Assembly: GCA_017529425.1 (NCBI GenBank)
Contig: JAFXNQ010000050.1
Span: forward strand, 1-64,000
Source of the DNA: Bacteroidales bacterium
GTDB lineage: Bacteria; Bacteroidota; Bacteroidia; Bacteroidales; UBA932
Direction of reading: 5' to 3'
Length of the DNA stretch: 64,000 nucleotides
This document shows positions 50,525 through 60,187 of this stretch, in pieces (the stretch's first letter is position 1; each line of letters starts with the position of its first letter). Under the pieces are notes generated by a model. The model was given only the letters and a program-made list of their open reading frames with translations, had not been told where the DNA came from and made no database searches. A program made the translations under genes and the position numbers.

Positions 50525-51100
50525 ATGAATGAAGATTTAAAATATGAAATCGACTCCGCTGTGAAGGCGCTTAAGGAGGGCGACATCATCCTCTACCCGA
50601 CAGACACTGTATGGGGCCTGGGCTGTGACGCCACCAACGGCGATGCTGTGCAGCGCATTTTTGACCTCAAGCAACGTGACGACAGCAAATCCGTAATAGT
50701 TCTCGTAAGCGACGCCGATATGCTGTGCAAATACGTCCGCCAGATACCGCCGATAGCGATTGACCTGCTTGAGGTCAACGACAAGCCTATGACCATCATC
50801 TATCCCGGGGGGCTCAATCTCTCCGATAAGGTGATTGCTCCAGACGGCAGCGTTGCCATCCGCATCCCGCAGAACGAATTCTGCGTCGAGATGATCCGCC
50901 GCTTTGGTAAGCCGGTGGTATCTACATCGGCCAACATCGCAGGAGAAGAAACCCCCTGCTGCTTTGCCGATATCAATGCCGGGATTCTGGATGGCGTTGA
51001 GCATATCGTTGAGCCATCTCTGGAAGAAACATCCTCCGGAAAAGCCTCCCAGATCATCAAAATAGGGATGGACGGCGAGGTGAAGGTGATAAGAGAATAA
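50525..51100 (+). CDS. Threonylcarbamoyl-AMP synthase, Sua5/YciO/YrdC family
   Basis: A 191-residue YrdC-domain protein. The fold signatures are EGDIILYPTDTVWGLGCDAT, FDLKQRDDSKSVIVLVSD and PVVSTSANIAGEE. It makes the threonylcarbamoyl-adenylate used for t6A37 in tRNA with TsaB, TsaD and TsaE (tsaE is at 18321). The short form without a Sua5 domain suggests TsaC. I leave the name open because YciO paralogues look alike. It lies four bases after the EEP gene. Confidence 0.88.
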   Translation: MNEDLKYEIDSAVKALKEGDIILYPTDTVWGLGCDATNGDAVQRIFDLKQRDDSKSVIVLVSDADMLCKYVRQIPPIAIDLLEVNDKPMTIIYPGGLNLSDKVIAPDGSVAIRIPQNEFCVEMIRRFGKPVVSTSANIAGEETPCCFADINAGILDGVEHIVEPSLEETSSGKASQIIKIGMDGEVKVIRE

Positions 51101-51103
51101 TTT

Positions 51104-51134
51104 TTTGGTGTATCCGATTTTTCGTTTACCTTTG
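51104..51134 (+). promoter_or_regulatory. Promoter of tRNA-Met
   Basis: TTTG (51104-51107), 19 bases, TACCTTTG (51127-51134): exact consensus directly after the preceding gene, 14 bases before the tRNA. Confidence 0.78.
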
Positions 51135-51148
51135 CACTCCAATCTTTT

Positions 51149-51225
51149 GGCGGGATAGCTCAGCTGGTTAGAGCGTATGATTCATAATCATAAGGTCCCC
51201 AGTTCAATCCTGGGTCCCGCTACCA
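51149..51225 (+). tRNA. tRNA-Met (CAT), CCA encoded
   Basis: Acceptor GGCGGGA (51149-51155) pairs with TCCCGCT (51215-51221), with a G:U first pair. The discriminator is A and the 3' CCA (51223-51225) is encoded, unlike the other two tRNAs. Anticodon stem TATGA/TCATA, loop TTCATAA, anticodon CAT. The sequence fits elongator Met, though an Ile tRNA with a lysidine-modified CAT anticodon cannot be ruled out. Confidence 0.9.
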
Positions 51226-51231
51226 GAATTT

Positions 51232-51248
51232 AGGGGGCTATGCCCCCT
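51232..51248. terminator. Terminator after tRNA-Met
   Basis: AGGGGGC (51232-51238), TAT, GCCCCCT (51242-51248), followed by TTTTCT. Confidence 0.8.
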
Positions 51249-51316
51249 TTTCTATTATCCCTACTGGTCCGGCTTTGCTATCCACTTCCTCCATTGCCCG
51301 CGCAAATTCCATTCAT

Positions 51317-51347
51317 TTTGTGACAAAACCTTCTTGTAGTATCTTTG
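51317..51347 (+). promoter_or_regulatory. Promoter of the ABC-F gene, abutting the start codon
   Basis: TTTG (51317-51320), 19 bases, TATCTTTG (51340-51347): exact consensus. The ATG at 51352 is four bases after the box, so transcription should start at the start codon. Confidence 0.7.
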
Positions 51348-51351
51348 CAGT

Positions 51352-53148
51352 ATGCCAAGCTACCTACAGGTACAGAACATCTCCAAGTCGTACGGTCCAA
51401 AGGTCCTGTTCGAGAACATCTCTTTCAACATTAACGAGGGGGACAAGATTGCCCTCATCGCTCCCAACGGCACGGGTAAGAGTTCCCTGCTGAGCATTCT
51501 GGCCGGCAAGGACAGCAGCGATCGCGGTGGTGAAATCAAATTCCTCAAAAACATTGTAATCGCATTTCTTGAGCAGGAGACGATGCTGGATCCGGGCAAG
51601 ACCATCATGGAGCAGGTCATTAGCGGCATCGCCCCCGGAGCGGTGCACCGCGACAGCTGGGAGCTGGAAACCGAGGTCAAGCAGATACTCACTTCGCTGG
51701 GGCTGAGCGACTTTGACTGTCCATGTTCCAGCTTGTCAGGAGGCGAGTCAAAACGGGTTGCGATTGCCTCGGTACTTGCCTCCAACGCCGACTTCCTGGT
51801 ACTTGACGAGCCCACCAACCATCTGGACCTGGATGCTATCGAATATCTGGAAGATTACCTCTCCAAGAGCCGCCGGACGCTGTTCATGGTGACCCACGAC
51901 CGCTACTTTCTGGACCGCGTGTGCAACACCATCCTGGAGCTGGACGGCGGCAACCTGTACACTTATAAGGGCAATTATCAATATTATCTGGAGAAGCGCG
52001 AAGAGCGGCTGGCGGTGGCCAGCGCCCTGAACGAGAAATACCGCAACATCTACCGGCGGGAGCTGGAGTGGATGCGCTCTACCCCCTGCGCCCGCACCGG
52101 CAAGGCCCGCTACCGCGAAAACGCCTTCTATGACCTGCAGGAGAAGGCTGCGCCGATTCGGGAGACCAGACAGATGGAGATCAACCTGGGCAGCGCGCGC
52201 CTCGGGCGCAAGATTGTTAACTGCCGTGACGTCGGCTTCAGCTACGGTGACCGCTGTATCCTTCAGCATTTCACCTACAACTTTGCCCAGGGTGAGAAGG
52301 TGGGCATAGTGGGGGCCAACGGTATCGGCAAGAGCACTTTCCTGAACCTGCTCACCGGCACTATGCAACCATCATGCGGCGAGATAGACCGCGGAGAGAC
52401 GGTCCGTTTTGGCTATTACCGTCAGGAGGGGATTTCCTTCCGGGAAGACCAGACGGTGCTGGAGGCGGTGCAGGACATCGCTGAAACGGTGCGCGACGCC
52501 ACCGGCGCCCAGATTGCCGTGACCAGCTTCTTGCAGCAGTTCCTCTTCCCGGTGGAGATGTTCAACACCCGCATTTCGCGCCTTTCGGGCGGCGAGAAAC
52601 GGCGCCTGTATCTGCTCACCGTACTGATGCAGCGCCCCAACGTGTTGATTTTGGACGAGCCGGCCAATGACCTGGACATAGTGACCCTCAACGTGTTGGA
52701 GAACTATCTCAAAGATTATGACGGCTGCGTGATACTGGTCTCCCACGACCGCTTCTTCCTGGACAAGATAGTGGACCACCTGTTTGTGTTCACCGGCGGA
52801 GGCCATGTGAAGGACTTTGTTGGCAGCTACAGCGAATATCGCGAGTTTATGCAGGAGCGGCGGCGGGCCGAGGCGCGGGCCGCCCGTGCAGAAAAACCTG
52901 CTGCCGCACCACGCGAGAATTCTGCACAGGTATCTGACAAAAAGAAACTAACCTGGAAAGAGCAGCGCGAGAAGGAGCAGATAGAAGCAGAACTACCTGT
53001 GCTTGAGGCCCGCAAGGCCGCCCTGGAAGAGGAGATGAGCTCCGGAGCGCTGGACATCGCCACCCTCACCGCCAAATCCCGCGAAATCGAACAGATCATC
53101 TCCGACATCGAATTCAAAGAACTCCGCTGGATTGAGCTATCGGAATAA
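51352..53148 (+). CDS. ABC-F family ATPase (Uup-like)
   Basis: A 598-residue soluble protein with two ABC domains and no membrane segment. Domain 1 has APNGTGKSS, LSGGESKRV and DFLVLDEPTNHLDL. The linker (about 190-280) joins it to domain 2 with GANGIGKST, LSGGEKRRL and NVLILDEPANDLD. The C-terminal 90 residues are a basic coiled coil, as in Uup. Such proteins act on the ribosome or DNA. Uup-like is more probable than the antibiotic-protection ABC-F class because of the C-terminal coil. Confidence 0.93.
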   Translation: MPSYLQVQNISKSYGPKVLFENISFNINEGDKIALIAPNGTGKSSLLSILAGKDSSDRGGEIKFLKNIVIAFLEQETMLDPGKTIMEQVISGIAPGAVHRDSWELETEVKQILTSLGLSDFDCPCSSLSGGESKRVAIASVLASNADFLVLDEPTNHLDLDAIEYLEDYLSKSRRTLFMVTHDRYFLDRVCNTILELDGGNLYTYKGNYQYYLEKREERLAVASALNEKYRNIYRRELEWMRSTPCARTGKARYRENAFYDLQEKAAPIRETRQMEINLGSARLGRKIVNCRDVGFSYGDRCILQHFTYNFAQGEKVGIVGANGIGKSTFLNLLTGTMQPSCGEIDRGETVRFGYYRQEGISFREDQTVLEAVQDIAETVRDATGAQIAVTSFLQQFLFPVEMFNTRISRLSGGEKRRLYLLTVLMQRPNVLILDEPANDLDIVTLNVLENYLKDYDGCVILVSHDRFFLDKIVDHLFVFTGGGHVKDFVGSYSEYREFMQERRRAEARAARAEKPAAAPRENSAQVSDKKKLTWKEQREKEQIEAELPVLEARKAALEEEMSSGALDIATLTAKSREIEQIISDIEFKELRWIELSE

Positions 53149-53180
53149 TTATTGCATTATTTGCCAAAACTGACATTGAT

Positions 53181-54035
53181 ATGAAACGTGCCATCATTGT
53201 AATATTCGCTGCATTTCTGGCGCTGGGTGCCTCCGCGCAGGAGAACTTTATGCAGACAGTGCGCTGCAGCAAGGCATCGCCCGCGATATTTGAAAAAGTA
53301 ACGGCGGCTGTGGAGCCTTATAAAGACGAACCGGCAAGCGATCTTATGGTGCGCATAGCCAAAGAGTTTCTGGGCACTGCGTACGTCGCCGGCACGCTGG
53401 AGCAAGAGCCGGAGCAGCTCACCGTTAACATGGACAAGACCGACTGCATCCTGTTTGTGGAGATGTGCCTGGCGCTGACCCAGACCATAAAGAGCGACGA
53501 TCCCACCTTCGAAAACTTCTGCCGCTACACCCAGAAGCTGCGTTACAGGGATGGCAAGGTGGACGGTTATGCCTCACGCAATCACTACACATCGTCGTGG
53601 ATCAGGCAGGGCCAGGAGAACGGCATCTTCTGCGAAGTGTCCAAAGACCTGGGCGGCAGCCCCCTGAACCAGCACGTAGACTTCATGAGCACCCACCTGG
53701 AGTCATACAAGCAGCTGAAGGATAATCCCGGAATGGTGGTGAAAATCATGCAGGCAGAATCTGAGTTGAACAAGGATAAATACTACTTCCTTCCCCAGAA
53801 CGACCTCCCCACCCTGGCTAAAGGGATTAAGGAGGGCGACATCATCTGTTTTGTCACCACCGTAGACGGCCTTGACATTGGCCATGTGGCCATTGCCGTT
53901 AAGCAAAACGGCCAGATGCACTTCATCCACGCCTCAACCAACGCAATGAAGGTAATCATTGACAAGCAGACCATCGCAGATTACGTTCTCACCCACAAAT
54001 CTTCCAAAGGCGTACGGGTTGTAAGAATAAACTAA
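53181..54035 (+). CDS. DUF1460 (probable cell-wall amidase) protein
   Basis: A 284-residue exported protein (signal ending ASAQ). It matches the DUF1460 family, an NlpC/P60-like fold: NMDKTDCILFVEMCLAL with the probable nucleophile Cys91, then SWIRQGQENGIF, HVDFMSTHLESY and a final DIGHVAIAVK with the partner histidine. Members cleave N-acetylmuramoyl-L-alanine or related bonds. It stands alone before the MMPL gene, 56 bases away; a promoter box lies between them. Confidence 0.85.
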   Translation: MKRAIIVIFAAFLALGASAQENFMQTVRCSKASPAIFEKVTAAVEPYKDEPASDLMVRIAKEFLGTAYVAGTLEQEPEQLTVNMDKTDCILFVEMCLALTQTIKSDDPTFENFCRYTQKLRYRDGKVDGYASRNHYTSSWIRQGQENGIFCEVSKDLGGSPLNQHVDFMSTHLESYKQLKDNPGMVVKIMQAESELNKDKYYFLPQNDLPTLAKGIKEGDIICFVTTVDGLDIGHVAIAVKQNGQMHFIHASTNAMKVIIDKQTIADYVLTHKSSKGVRVVRIN

Positions 54036-54041
54036 AATGGT

Positions 54042-54049
54042 TATCTTTG
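54042..54049 (+). promoter_or_regulatory. -7 box of the MMPL-fakAB operon
   Basis: Exact TATCTTTG, with TTG at 54019-54021 (20-base gap), 42 bases before the MMPL start codon. It could serve the whole operon to 61935. Confidence 0.55.
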
Positions 54050-54091
54050 CTGATTATTTATTAGCAAGATGCGCGTTTTAGTTTAGATTAG

Positions 54092-56578
54092 ATGCACAGG
54101 ATATTTTTGCCGATATACAGGTTTTTCTGCCGCAACAAAGCGCTCCTGTATATACTTCTGACTGTAACAACCGTTGTTTTTGCCACCTTCGGGCTGAGGG
54201 TGACTTATCAGGAAGATATAACCGAACTGCTCCCCACCAGCAGCGTTGAGAGCGAGCTGGCGTTCGGCTCCATTGGGCTAAAGGACAAGATTTACATTCA
54301 GGTCACATCTGCCGGTGAAAGGCTCAGCACAGAAGAACTCGCAGAGCGCACCGACGCATTTGTTGCTCTGCTGGAGAAAAAGGATTCCACCGGTAAATTT
54401 ATAAGCAACATTCTCAGCAAACTGGAAACCGAGACTGCGCTCAACGCTCTGGACTTTGTACTGGGGCACATACCCTCCTTTATTGACACAAATGCCTACC
54501 CTGCTTTCGCCGAAGCGGTAACACCCTCCGCTATACGCGAGAAGCTTGAGGCTGATGCCGCCATCATAATGGAAGACGAAACGGGCGATGCCACACAGGC
54601 CATCGGGTACGACCCGCTTAACCTGCGCGACGCGGTGATCGGCGACCTGCTGGGCGACGTTTCCGGCGGATACAACATAATTGACGGCCACTTCTTCTGC
54701 CCCGACAGCACCGTGGCGATGGCATATCTTGCCCCCGCCTTCAAGACCCTTGACAGCGGCACCGCAACCGCTTTCTCCAGGATGATGCGCGCCACAGTGC
54801 GTGAGTTTGAAAAGAGCTATCCCGACGCCAACGTGCTTTACCACGGCGAACCCATCGGCAGCGTATCCAACGCCACCAGAATCAAAGGCGATCTGGCATT
54901 GACGGTGGGCATATCCATAGTGCTGATACTCATCCTTCTGATGATTTGCTTTAAGAGTATCTCGCTCGTGTGGCGGATTCTGGTGCCGATTATTTACGGT
55001 TCTCTGTTCGCCCTGGCGTGCGTATTCTGGATTAAGGGAGAGATGTCTCTGATGGCGCTGGGATTCGGCGCGATAGTGCTGGGCGTGGCCATCAGTTACT
55101 GCCTCCACCTGCTCATACATCACTACTACGTTGGCGACGTGGAGAAACTGCTCATAGAAGAGTCGACCCCGGTATTCCTGGGGTGCGTGACCACTATCGG
55201 CGCCTTCCTGAGCCTGCTTTTCACCGACAGTGAGCTGCTGCGTGACTTTGGGATGTTCTCTTCGCTGGCGCTTGCCGGGAGCACGCTGTTTGCGCTGATA
55301 TTCCTCCCCCACTTCCTCCCGAAGAAGAAAGGGAATACCGATAAAGCGACATTCAAGGCCATCGACAAGATCAACTCCTTCCCGTATGACCGCAACAAAT
55401 GGATTCTTTCCATACTGTCGCTGATTATAATAGTGGGCATATTCTTCTCACCTTACGTCAAGTTTGACAGCGACCTGCGCAACCTCGATTACAACTCTGC
55501 CGATGAGTTGGAGAGCGAAGCTCTGTTCAACGCCAAAAACAACGACGGATACGAGCATCTCTATTATGCCACCGTATCTACCGATTTGGACGAAGCGCTG
55601 GAGGCTAACCTGGCCCTCTCCGGCATACTGGACTCTCTGCTAAAAGCCGGAACGGTGCACAGCTACTCCGACATGGTATCCAAGTTGTTTATCACAAACG
55701 ATTTGCAGCAGCAGCGCATCAATGCCTGGAACAAGTTCTGGACCCCGCGCCTGAAAAGCGAGGTGCTCTCCACAATAACCGCAGAGGCGGGCCGCGCGGG
55801 TATCTATCCCGATATGTTCCAAGGGTTTGAAACCATCCTGAACACCCCCTACGAGCCGGCATCACTGCTGGAAGCCGGTGTTATCCCCGACAATCTGCTG
55901 TGCAACTATATCGAACGCAACGCCGATGACCAGTATATGGTGTTCAGCGACGTGTCAATGGCGGCAGAAGATAAGGACATCGTCACCGTAGAAGCGGTAA
56001 AGAACCCCAGGACGTTTATCCTGGACCCCTTCTACTACTGCAAAGATATGGTGCAGATGATTCACGACGACTTCAACATCGCCGTGTGGATATCTTCTCT
56101 GTTTGTGCTGCTGATACTGTTGCTCAGCTACCGCAACATCATCACTGCCCTGCTGAGCTTTATCCCGATGGGCGTCAGCTGGTTTGTGGTGCAGGGATAT
56201 ATGGCCTTAATCGGTCTGGAATTCAATCTGATCAACATAGTTGTCTCAACATTCATTTTTGGCGTCGGAGTGGACTACAGCATCTTCATTACTGAGGGTT
56301 TGCTGTCAGAAGCGCGCACCGGCAGCCGGGCTATGTTAGGCCACCATAAGGCGGCTATCTTCTTCTCTGCCGCAATCCTTGCGATTGTGACCTCCTCGCT
56401 GCTGTTCGCCCGCCATCCTGCCATCCGCTCCATCGGTCTTGCGACCCTGATCGGTATGGCATCGACAATTATGATCTCCTATTCTCTGCAGCCATTCCTC
56501 TTCCGTCAGATGATGAAGATTCCGGCCTATAGGAAAAGTGTTATGAAAAAGAAACCTTATGTCGCAGATAATAGATAG
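54092..56578 (+). CDS. MMPL-type RND exporter
   Basis: An 828-residue RND-superfamily membrane protein with two membrane bundles. Membrane span 1 follows the basic N-terminus. A large periplasmic domain (about 40-265) precedes helices 2-6 with GAIVLGVAISYCLHLLIHHYY. After a second periplasmic domain comes FIFGVGVDYSIFITEGLL, matching the first half. The sequence resembles MMPL/hydrophobe exporters of lipids. The overlap with fakA is 20 bases, strong evidence for one operon. Fatty acids or lipids are plausible cargo. Confidence 0.88.
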   Translation: MHRIFLPIYRFFCRNKALLYILLTVTTVVFATFGLRVTYQEDITELLPTSSVESELAFGSIGLKDKIYIQVTSAGERLSTEELAERTDAFVALLEKKDSTGKFISNILSKLETETALNALDFVLGHIPSFIDTNAYPAFAEAVTPSAIREKLEADAAIIMEDETGDATQAIGYDPLNLRDAVIGDLLGDVSGGYNIIDGHFFCPDSTVAMAYLAPAFKTLDSGTATAFSRMMRATVREFEKSYPDANVLYHGEPIGSVSNATRIKGDLALTVGISIVLILILLMICFKSISLVWRILVPIIYGSLFALACVFWIKGEMSLMALGFGAIVLGVAISYCLHLLIHHYYVGDVEKLLIEESTPVFLGCVTTIGAFLSLLFTDSELLRDFGMFSSLALAGSTLFALIFLPHFLPKKKGNTDKATFKAIDKINSFPYDRNKWILSILSLIIIVGIFFSPYVKFDSDLRNLDYNSADELESEALFNAKNNDGYEHLYYATVSTDLDEALEANLALSGILDSLLKAGTVHSYSDMVSKLFITNDLQQQRINAWNKFWTPRLKSEVLSTITAEAGRAGIYPDMFQGFETILNTPYEPASLLEAGVIPDNLLCNYIERNADDQYMVFSDVSMAAEDKDIVTVEAVKNPRTFILDPFYYCKDMVQMIHDDFNIAVWISSLFVLLILLLSYRNIITALLSFIPMGVSWFVVQGYMALIGLEFNLINIVVSTFIFGVGVDYSIFITEGLLSEARTGSRAMLGHHKAAIFFSAAILAIVTSSLLFARHPAIRSIGLATLIGMASTIMISYSLQPFLFRQMMKIPAYRKSVMKKKPYVADNR

Positions 56579-58190
56579 TACCCTCTATTCCGACATGCTC
56601 CGTCAGGGGGCTGCCAGCCTCTATAAAGACAAGACCGCCGTAAATGACCTCAACGTATTCCCTATCCCTGACGGCGACACTGGCGACAACATGTACATGA
56701 CCCTCAAAGCGGGGGCTGGTGAAGCTGGCGGGAAGCAGGGAACCCTTTCCCAAACTGCACACAATGCAGCTCAGGGTATGCTGCTGGGCGCCCGCGGCAA
56801 TTCCGGCGTGATACTCTCGCGCATCTTCGCCGGACTGGCAAAGGGGCTGGAGGGGCTGGAGGAGGCCGATGCCGCAGCTTTTGCGCGGGCCATGTCGGCC
56901 GCAGTCGAGGAGGCCTACGGGGCCATCCCCGTTCCTGTTGAAGGGACCATAATCACCGTACTCCGCGAAGGGGCGGAAGGGGCATCCGGCCGTTCACTCG
57001 AGGAGTATTTCGATACCCTGCTGGAGGCGATGCAAATCTCCCTGGACCGCACCCCGGAGAAGCTGGAGGTGTTAAAGCAGGCTGGAGTGGTGGACAGCGG
57101 CGGCGCCGGATTACTCTGTATATTCCGGGGTATGAACGAGGCGCTGCACGGAATCCGCCAGGCAGAAGATGCCGCCCCCGCAGCGGCACCTCAGGCGGCA
57201 GCCGTCAATCTTTCTAAATTCACGGAAGACAGCACCCTGGAGTTTGGATACTGCACCGAGTTCCTGCTGCGCCTGACCCGCGCAAAAACAAATCTGGAGA
57301 CATTTGACGTCAAGGAGCTGATTGATTGGCTGAACGCCAATGGCGAGAGCGTCGTTGCCTTCCGCGACGGCTCTATAGTGAAGGTGCATGTGCATACTTT
57401 CACCCCCGGACAGATCCTGGACCACTGCCAGCAATACGGAGAGTTCCTCACCCTCAAGATAGAGAACATGACGCTGCAGCACCACCAGGAGAGCAACCAG
57501 AACAACGCCTCCTTCAAGCGTCCCAAACAGAACTACGGCATTGTAACGGTGGCTGCGGGCGAGGGGCTGATAGCCGCCTTCAAGGAGAGCGGGGCCGACG
57601 TGGTGATTCCCGGCGGACAGACCATGAACCCCTCTACACAGGACTTTGTACAGGCGTTTGAACAGATAAACGCCGACACCATACTGGTATTCCCCAACAA
57701 CTCCAACATCAAGATGGCGGCAGAACAGGCCGCCAGCCTCTACAAGCAGGCCGATGTGAGGGTACTCCCCTCCACGACCATCGGCGAGGGATACTACTCG
57801 ATAGCCGCTGCCGACCGCGACTGCACAGACATCGACCGGGTTGTCTCCGACATCACCGCTGTGATGGAGAGCGTGGAGACCGGCATGATCTCCCGTGCCA
57901 TCCGCGATGCTGAAGGCGAAGGGGTAGATGTGGTAAAGGGCGATTTTGTGGGCTACCGGGGCAAGAGTATCCTCTCCGATTCACCCAACCGCGCCGAGGC
58001 GGCTTCCGCCCTGCTGGATAAGATGGGTGCCGGAGAGCGCGACGTACTGCTTGCCTTCACAGGCGAAGAGGTGAGCGAAGCCGAGGCTGAGCAGCTCCAG
58101 AACGAACTCAGCGCTAAATATCCCATGCTTGAAATAATGTTTAATTGCGGCCAACAGCCCATTTACGATTATATTTTTGTTCTATGCTGA
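56559..58190 (+). CDS. Fatty acid kinase subunit FakA-like (DAK2 domain)
   Basis: A 543-residue DhaL/DAK2-domain protein. The nucleotide- and Mg-binding motif DGDTGDNM is at 38-45 (Asp38, Asp40, Asp43). LGARGNSGVILSRIF and VVDSGGAGLLCIFRG also belong to the DAK2 domain (1-200). The rest, about 220-543, is the YloV/FakA-type C-terminal portion with VFPNNSNIKMAAEQAA. It should phosphorylate a fatty acid held by FakB to acyl-phosphate. It overlaps the MMPL gene at its start and fakB by seven bases at its end. Confidence 0.9.
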   Translation: MSQIIDSTLYSDMLRQGAASLYKDKTAVNDLNVFPIPDGDTGDNMYMTLKAGAGEAGGKQGTLSQTAHNAAQGMLLGARGNSGVILSRIFAGLAKGLEGLEEADAAAFARAMSAAVEEAYGAIPVPVEGTIITVLREGAEGASGRSLEEYFDTLLEAMQISLDRTPEKLEVLKQAGVVDSGGAGLLCIFRGMNEALHGIRQAEDAAPAAAPQAAAVNLSKFTEDSTLEFGYCTEFLLRLTRAKTNLETFDVKELIDWLNANGESVVAFRDGSIVKVHVHTFTPGQILDHCQQYGEFLTLKIENMTLQHHQESNQNNASFKRPKQNYGIVTVAAGEGLIAAFKESGADVVIPGGQTMNPSTQDFVQAFEQINADTILVFPNNSNIKMAAEQAASLYKQADVRVLPSTTIGEGYYSIAAADRDCTDIDRVVSDITAVMESVETGMISRAIRDAEGEGVDVVKGDFVGYRGKSILSDSPNRAEAASALLDKMGAGERDVLLAFTGEEVSEAEAEQLQNELSAKYPMLEIMFNCGQQPIYDYIFVLC

Positions 58191-59053
58191 CATTTTTCTC
58201 TGACACGGACTGCGACATCACCCCCAAAGAGTGTGCGCAGTATGGTATAAAGCTCATAAGCATGCCTTATACCGTAGATGACAAAGTCATTTATCCCTAC
58301 ATAGACTGGCAGGAATTCGACGCCCACGCTTTCTATGACATGCTCCGCCGCGGCACCATGCCCACTACGAGCGCCATGAGCGAAGAGTTTTACGTAAAGA
58401 CCTTCGAGCCGGAGTTCGCCGCAGGCAATGACATCCTCTACGTACACTTCTCATCTGCCACCTCCAACACTTTCACCATCATGAATCAGGCGCTGGAGAA
58501 GCTGCTGAAGAAGTACCCGGAGCGTAAATTTCATCATATCGACACTTTGGGCATCACTGCCCTCTCATATAACATCGTGCTGGAGGTTGCCGACCTGCTC
58601 AAAGAGGGCAAAACCCCAGAAGAGGTCGTGGAATGGGCCAAGGCAGAGGTTCCTAAATTCCCGATGTACTTCTTTGCCGATGACCTCAAATTCTTCCGCC
58701 GCAGCGGTCGCGTGAGCGGCCTTGCAGCCACCATGGGCGGCCTGATAGGCATCCGTCCCATAATCCATCTGGATGACACCGGCACCATGGTATCCATCGG
58801 CAAGGAGACCGGCCGCGCCAAGGCCATCGCCCGTCTGGTGCAGTATGTCGTGGATCTTGGAGACAACGTCAAGGATCATAGGGTGGTAATCGGGCACACT
58901 GACGTTCCCGAAATCGCCGCCGAAGCCGAGCGCCAGCTAAAGGCCAAATTCGGGGACGACCTGAACGTCATCATCCAGAACGTGAACCCCACCATTGGCA
59001 GTCACTGCGGCCCGAATGCACTGGGTATCTGCTTCCACGCAATCCACCGCTAA
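58184..59053 (+). CDS. Fatty acid-binding DegV protein, FakB-like
   Basis: A 289-residue DegV-family protein. It opens FFSDTDCDITPKECAQ and has the DegV motifs MPTTSAMSEEFY, VHFSSATSNTF and FFRRSGRVSG; a late VVIGHTDVPE strand follows. DegV proteins bind one fatty acid in a buried tunnel and present it to FakA. I use ATG 58184 since the 58145 frame runs through fakA. Together with fakA this is a complete acyl-phosphate-making pair. Confidence 0.9.
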   Translation: MLTFFSDTDCDITPKECAQYGIKLISMPYTVDDKVIYPYIDWQEFDAHAFYDMLRRGTMPTTSAMSEEFYVKTFEPEFAAGNDILYVHFSSATSNTFTIMNQALEKLLKKYPERKFHHIDTLGITALSYNIVLEVADLLKEGKTPEEVVEWAKAEVPKFPMYFFADDLKFFRRSGRVSGLAATMGGLIGIRPIIHLDDTGTMVSIGKETGRAKAIARLVQYVVDLGDNVKDHRVVIGHTDVPEIAAEAERQLKAKFGDDLNVIIQNVNPTIGSHCGPNALGICFHAIHR

Positions 59054-59065
59054 ATCCATCCGTAA

Positions 59066-60187
59066 ATGATAACCGTAGAACAGGTCACCACCAAACGGCA
59101 GCAGAAGGAGTTCTTAGAGTTCCCGCTGAAGCTGTACAAGGGTAACCCATGCTATACTCCCGCACTGTATATGGACGAAAAGAAGATGTTCCGCAATGAT
59201 TTCGTCTATAACGACATGTGCGAGCACGTCTACTTCAACGCCTATAAAGACGGCGTGATGGCGGGCCGCATCTCCGGCATTGTCCAGCGCGCCGCCAACA
59301 AAAAAAATAACCAGCGTCGCTGCCGCTTTATCCGCTTCGATGTGATAAATGACTTTGAAGTGGCAAAGAAGCTTTTCGATACCGTGGAGGCTTGGGCCCG
59401 CGCACAGGGGATGACAGAAGTCGTGGGGCCGCTGAGCTTCTCGGACCTGGAGCGGGAAGGATTGCTGATTGGCGGCTACGAATATCCCGCCACCTTTGAG
59501 GAGACATACAACTTCCCCTACTACGGCGAATTTATAGAGCGGCTGGGCTATCACAAGGAGGTCGACTGGACCAGCAGCCGCCTGCGCCTGGCCAAAGACT
59601 ATAACGGAGAGCTGGAGCAGATGGCAGATTATGTGCTGCGCCGCTACAACCTGCACCTGGCCACCGCCCGCAACACAAAGGAATATCTGGCTAAATATTC
59701 CGACGCATTCTTTGAACTGCTTGACAAGTCGTACGAGAACATCTACGGCTCGGTACCTTTCACTGATGCCATGAAAAAGCTGATGATGGACAACTTCAGC
59801 CTGATACTTAGCAAAGAGAATCTTATAATAGTGCTTGACGAGAACGAAAAGATGATCTGCATGGGGCTGGCATTCCCGGCTATCGGCGATGCCCTGAGAC
59901 CCTCCGGCGGACGTCTCACCCCAGGTGCGCTGATACGCGTGTTGCGCGCCATCAAGCATCCCAAGGTGCTGGATCTTGGACTGGTTGGTGTCGACCCCGA
60001 ATGGCTTAACCGCGGCATCAGCGTGGTAATTTCTGCCGCAATGGTCAAGATGCTCAAGATGCCCGGGGTGCTTTATGCAGAGACCAACATGAACCTGGAG
60101 GACAACTACGCCATCCAGAACCAGTGGAAACGCTTTGACGAACAGAAGATAAAACTGCATCGCTGCTATGTTAAAAATCTTGGTTGA
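59066..60187 (+). CDS. GNAT-like acyltransferase-family protein
   Basis: A 373-residue protein conserved in Bacteroidetes. It opens with a long region (EFLEFPLKLYKGNPCYTPAL) and shows two GNAT-like halves, ending VLYAETNMNLEDNYAIQNQW. The core GNAT acetyl-CoA loop (R/QxxGxG/A) is not obvious to me, so family membership rests on overall pattern. It lies between fakB and plsX (12-base gap, 20-base overlap), suggesting transfer of an acyl group from acyl-ACP, acyl-CoA or acyl-phosphate to an envelope lipid. That role is inference. Confidence 0.7.
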   Translation: MITVEQVTTKRQQKEFLEFPLKLYKGNPCYTPALYMDEKKMFRNDFVYNDMCEHVYFNAYKDGVMAGRISGIVQRAANKKNNQRRCRFIRFDVINDFEVAKKLFDTVEAWARAQGMTEVVGPLSFSDLEREGLLIGGYEYPATFEETYNFPYYGEFIERLGYHKEVDWTSSRLRLAKDYNGELEQMADYVLRRYNLHLATARNTKEYLAKYSDAFFELLDKSYENIYGSVPFTDAMKKLMMDNFSLILSKENLIIVLDENEKMICMGLAFPAIGDALRPSGGRLTPGALIRVLRAIKHPKVLDLGLVGVDPEWLNRGISVVISAAMVKMLKMPGVLYAETNMNLEDNYAIQNQWKRFDEQKIKLHRCYVKNLG

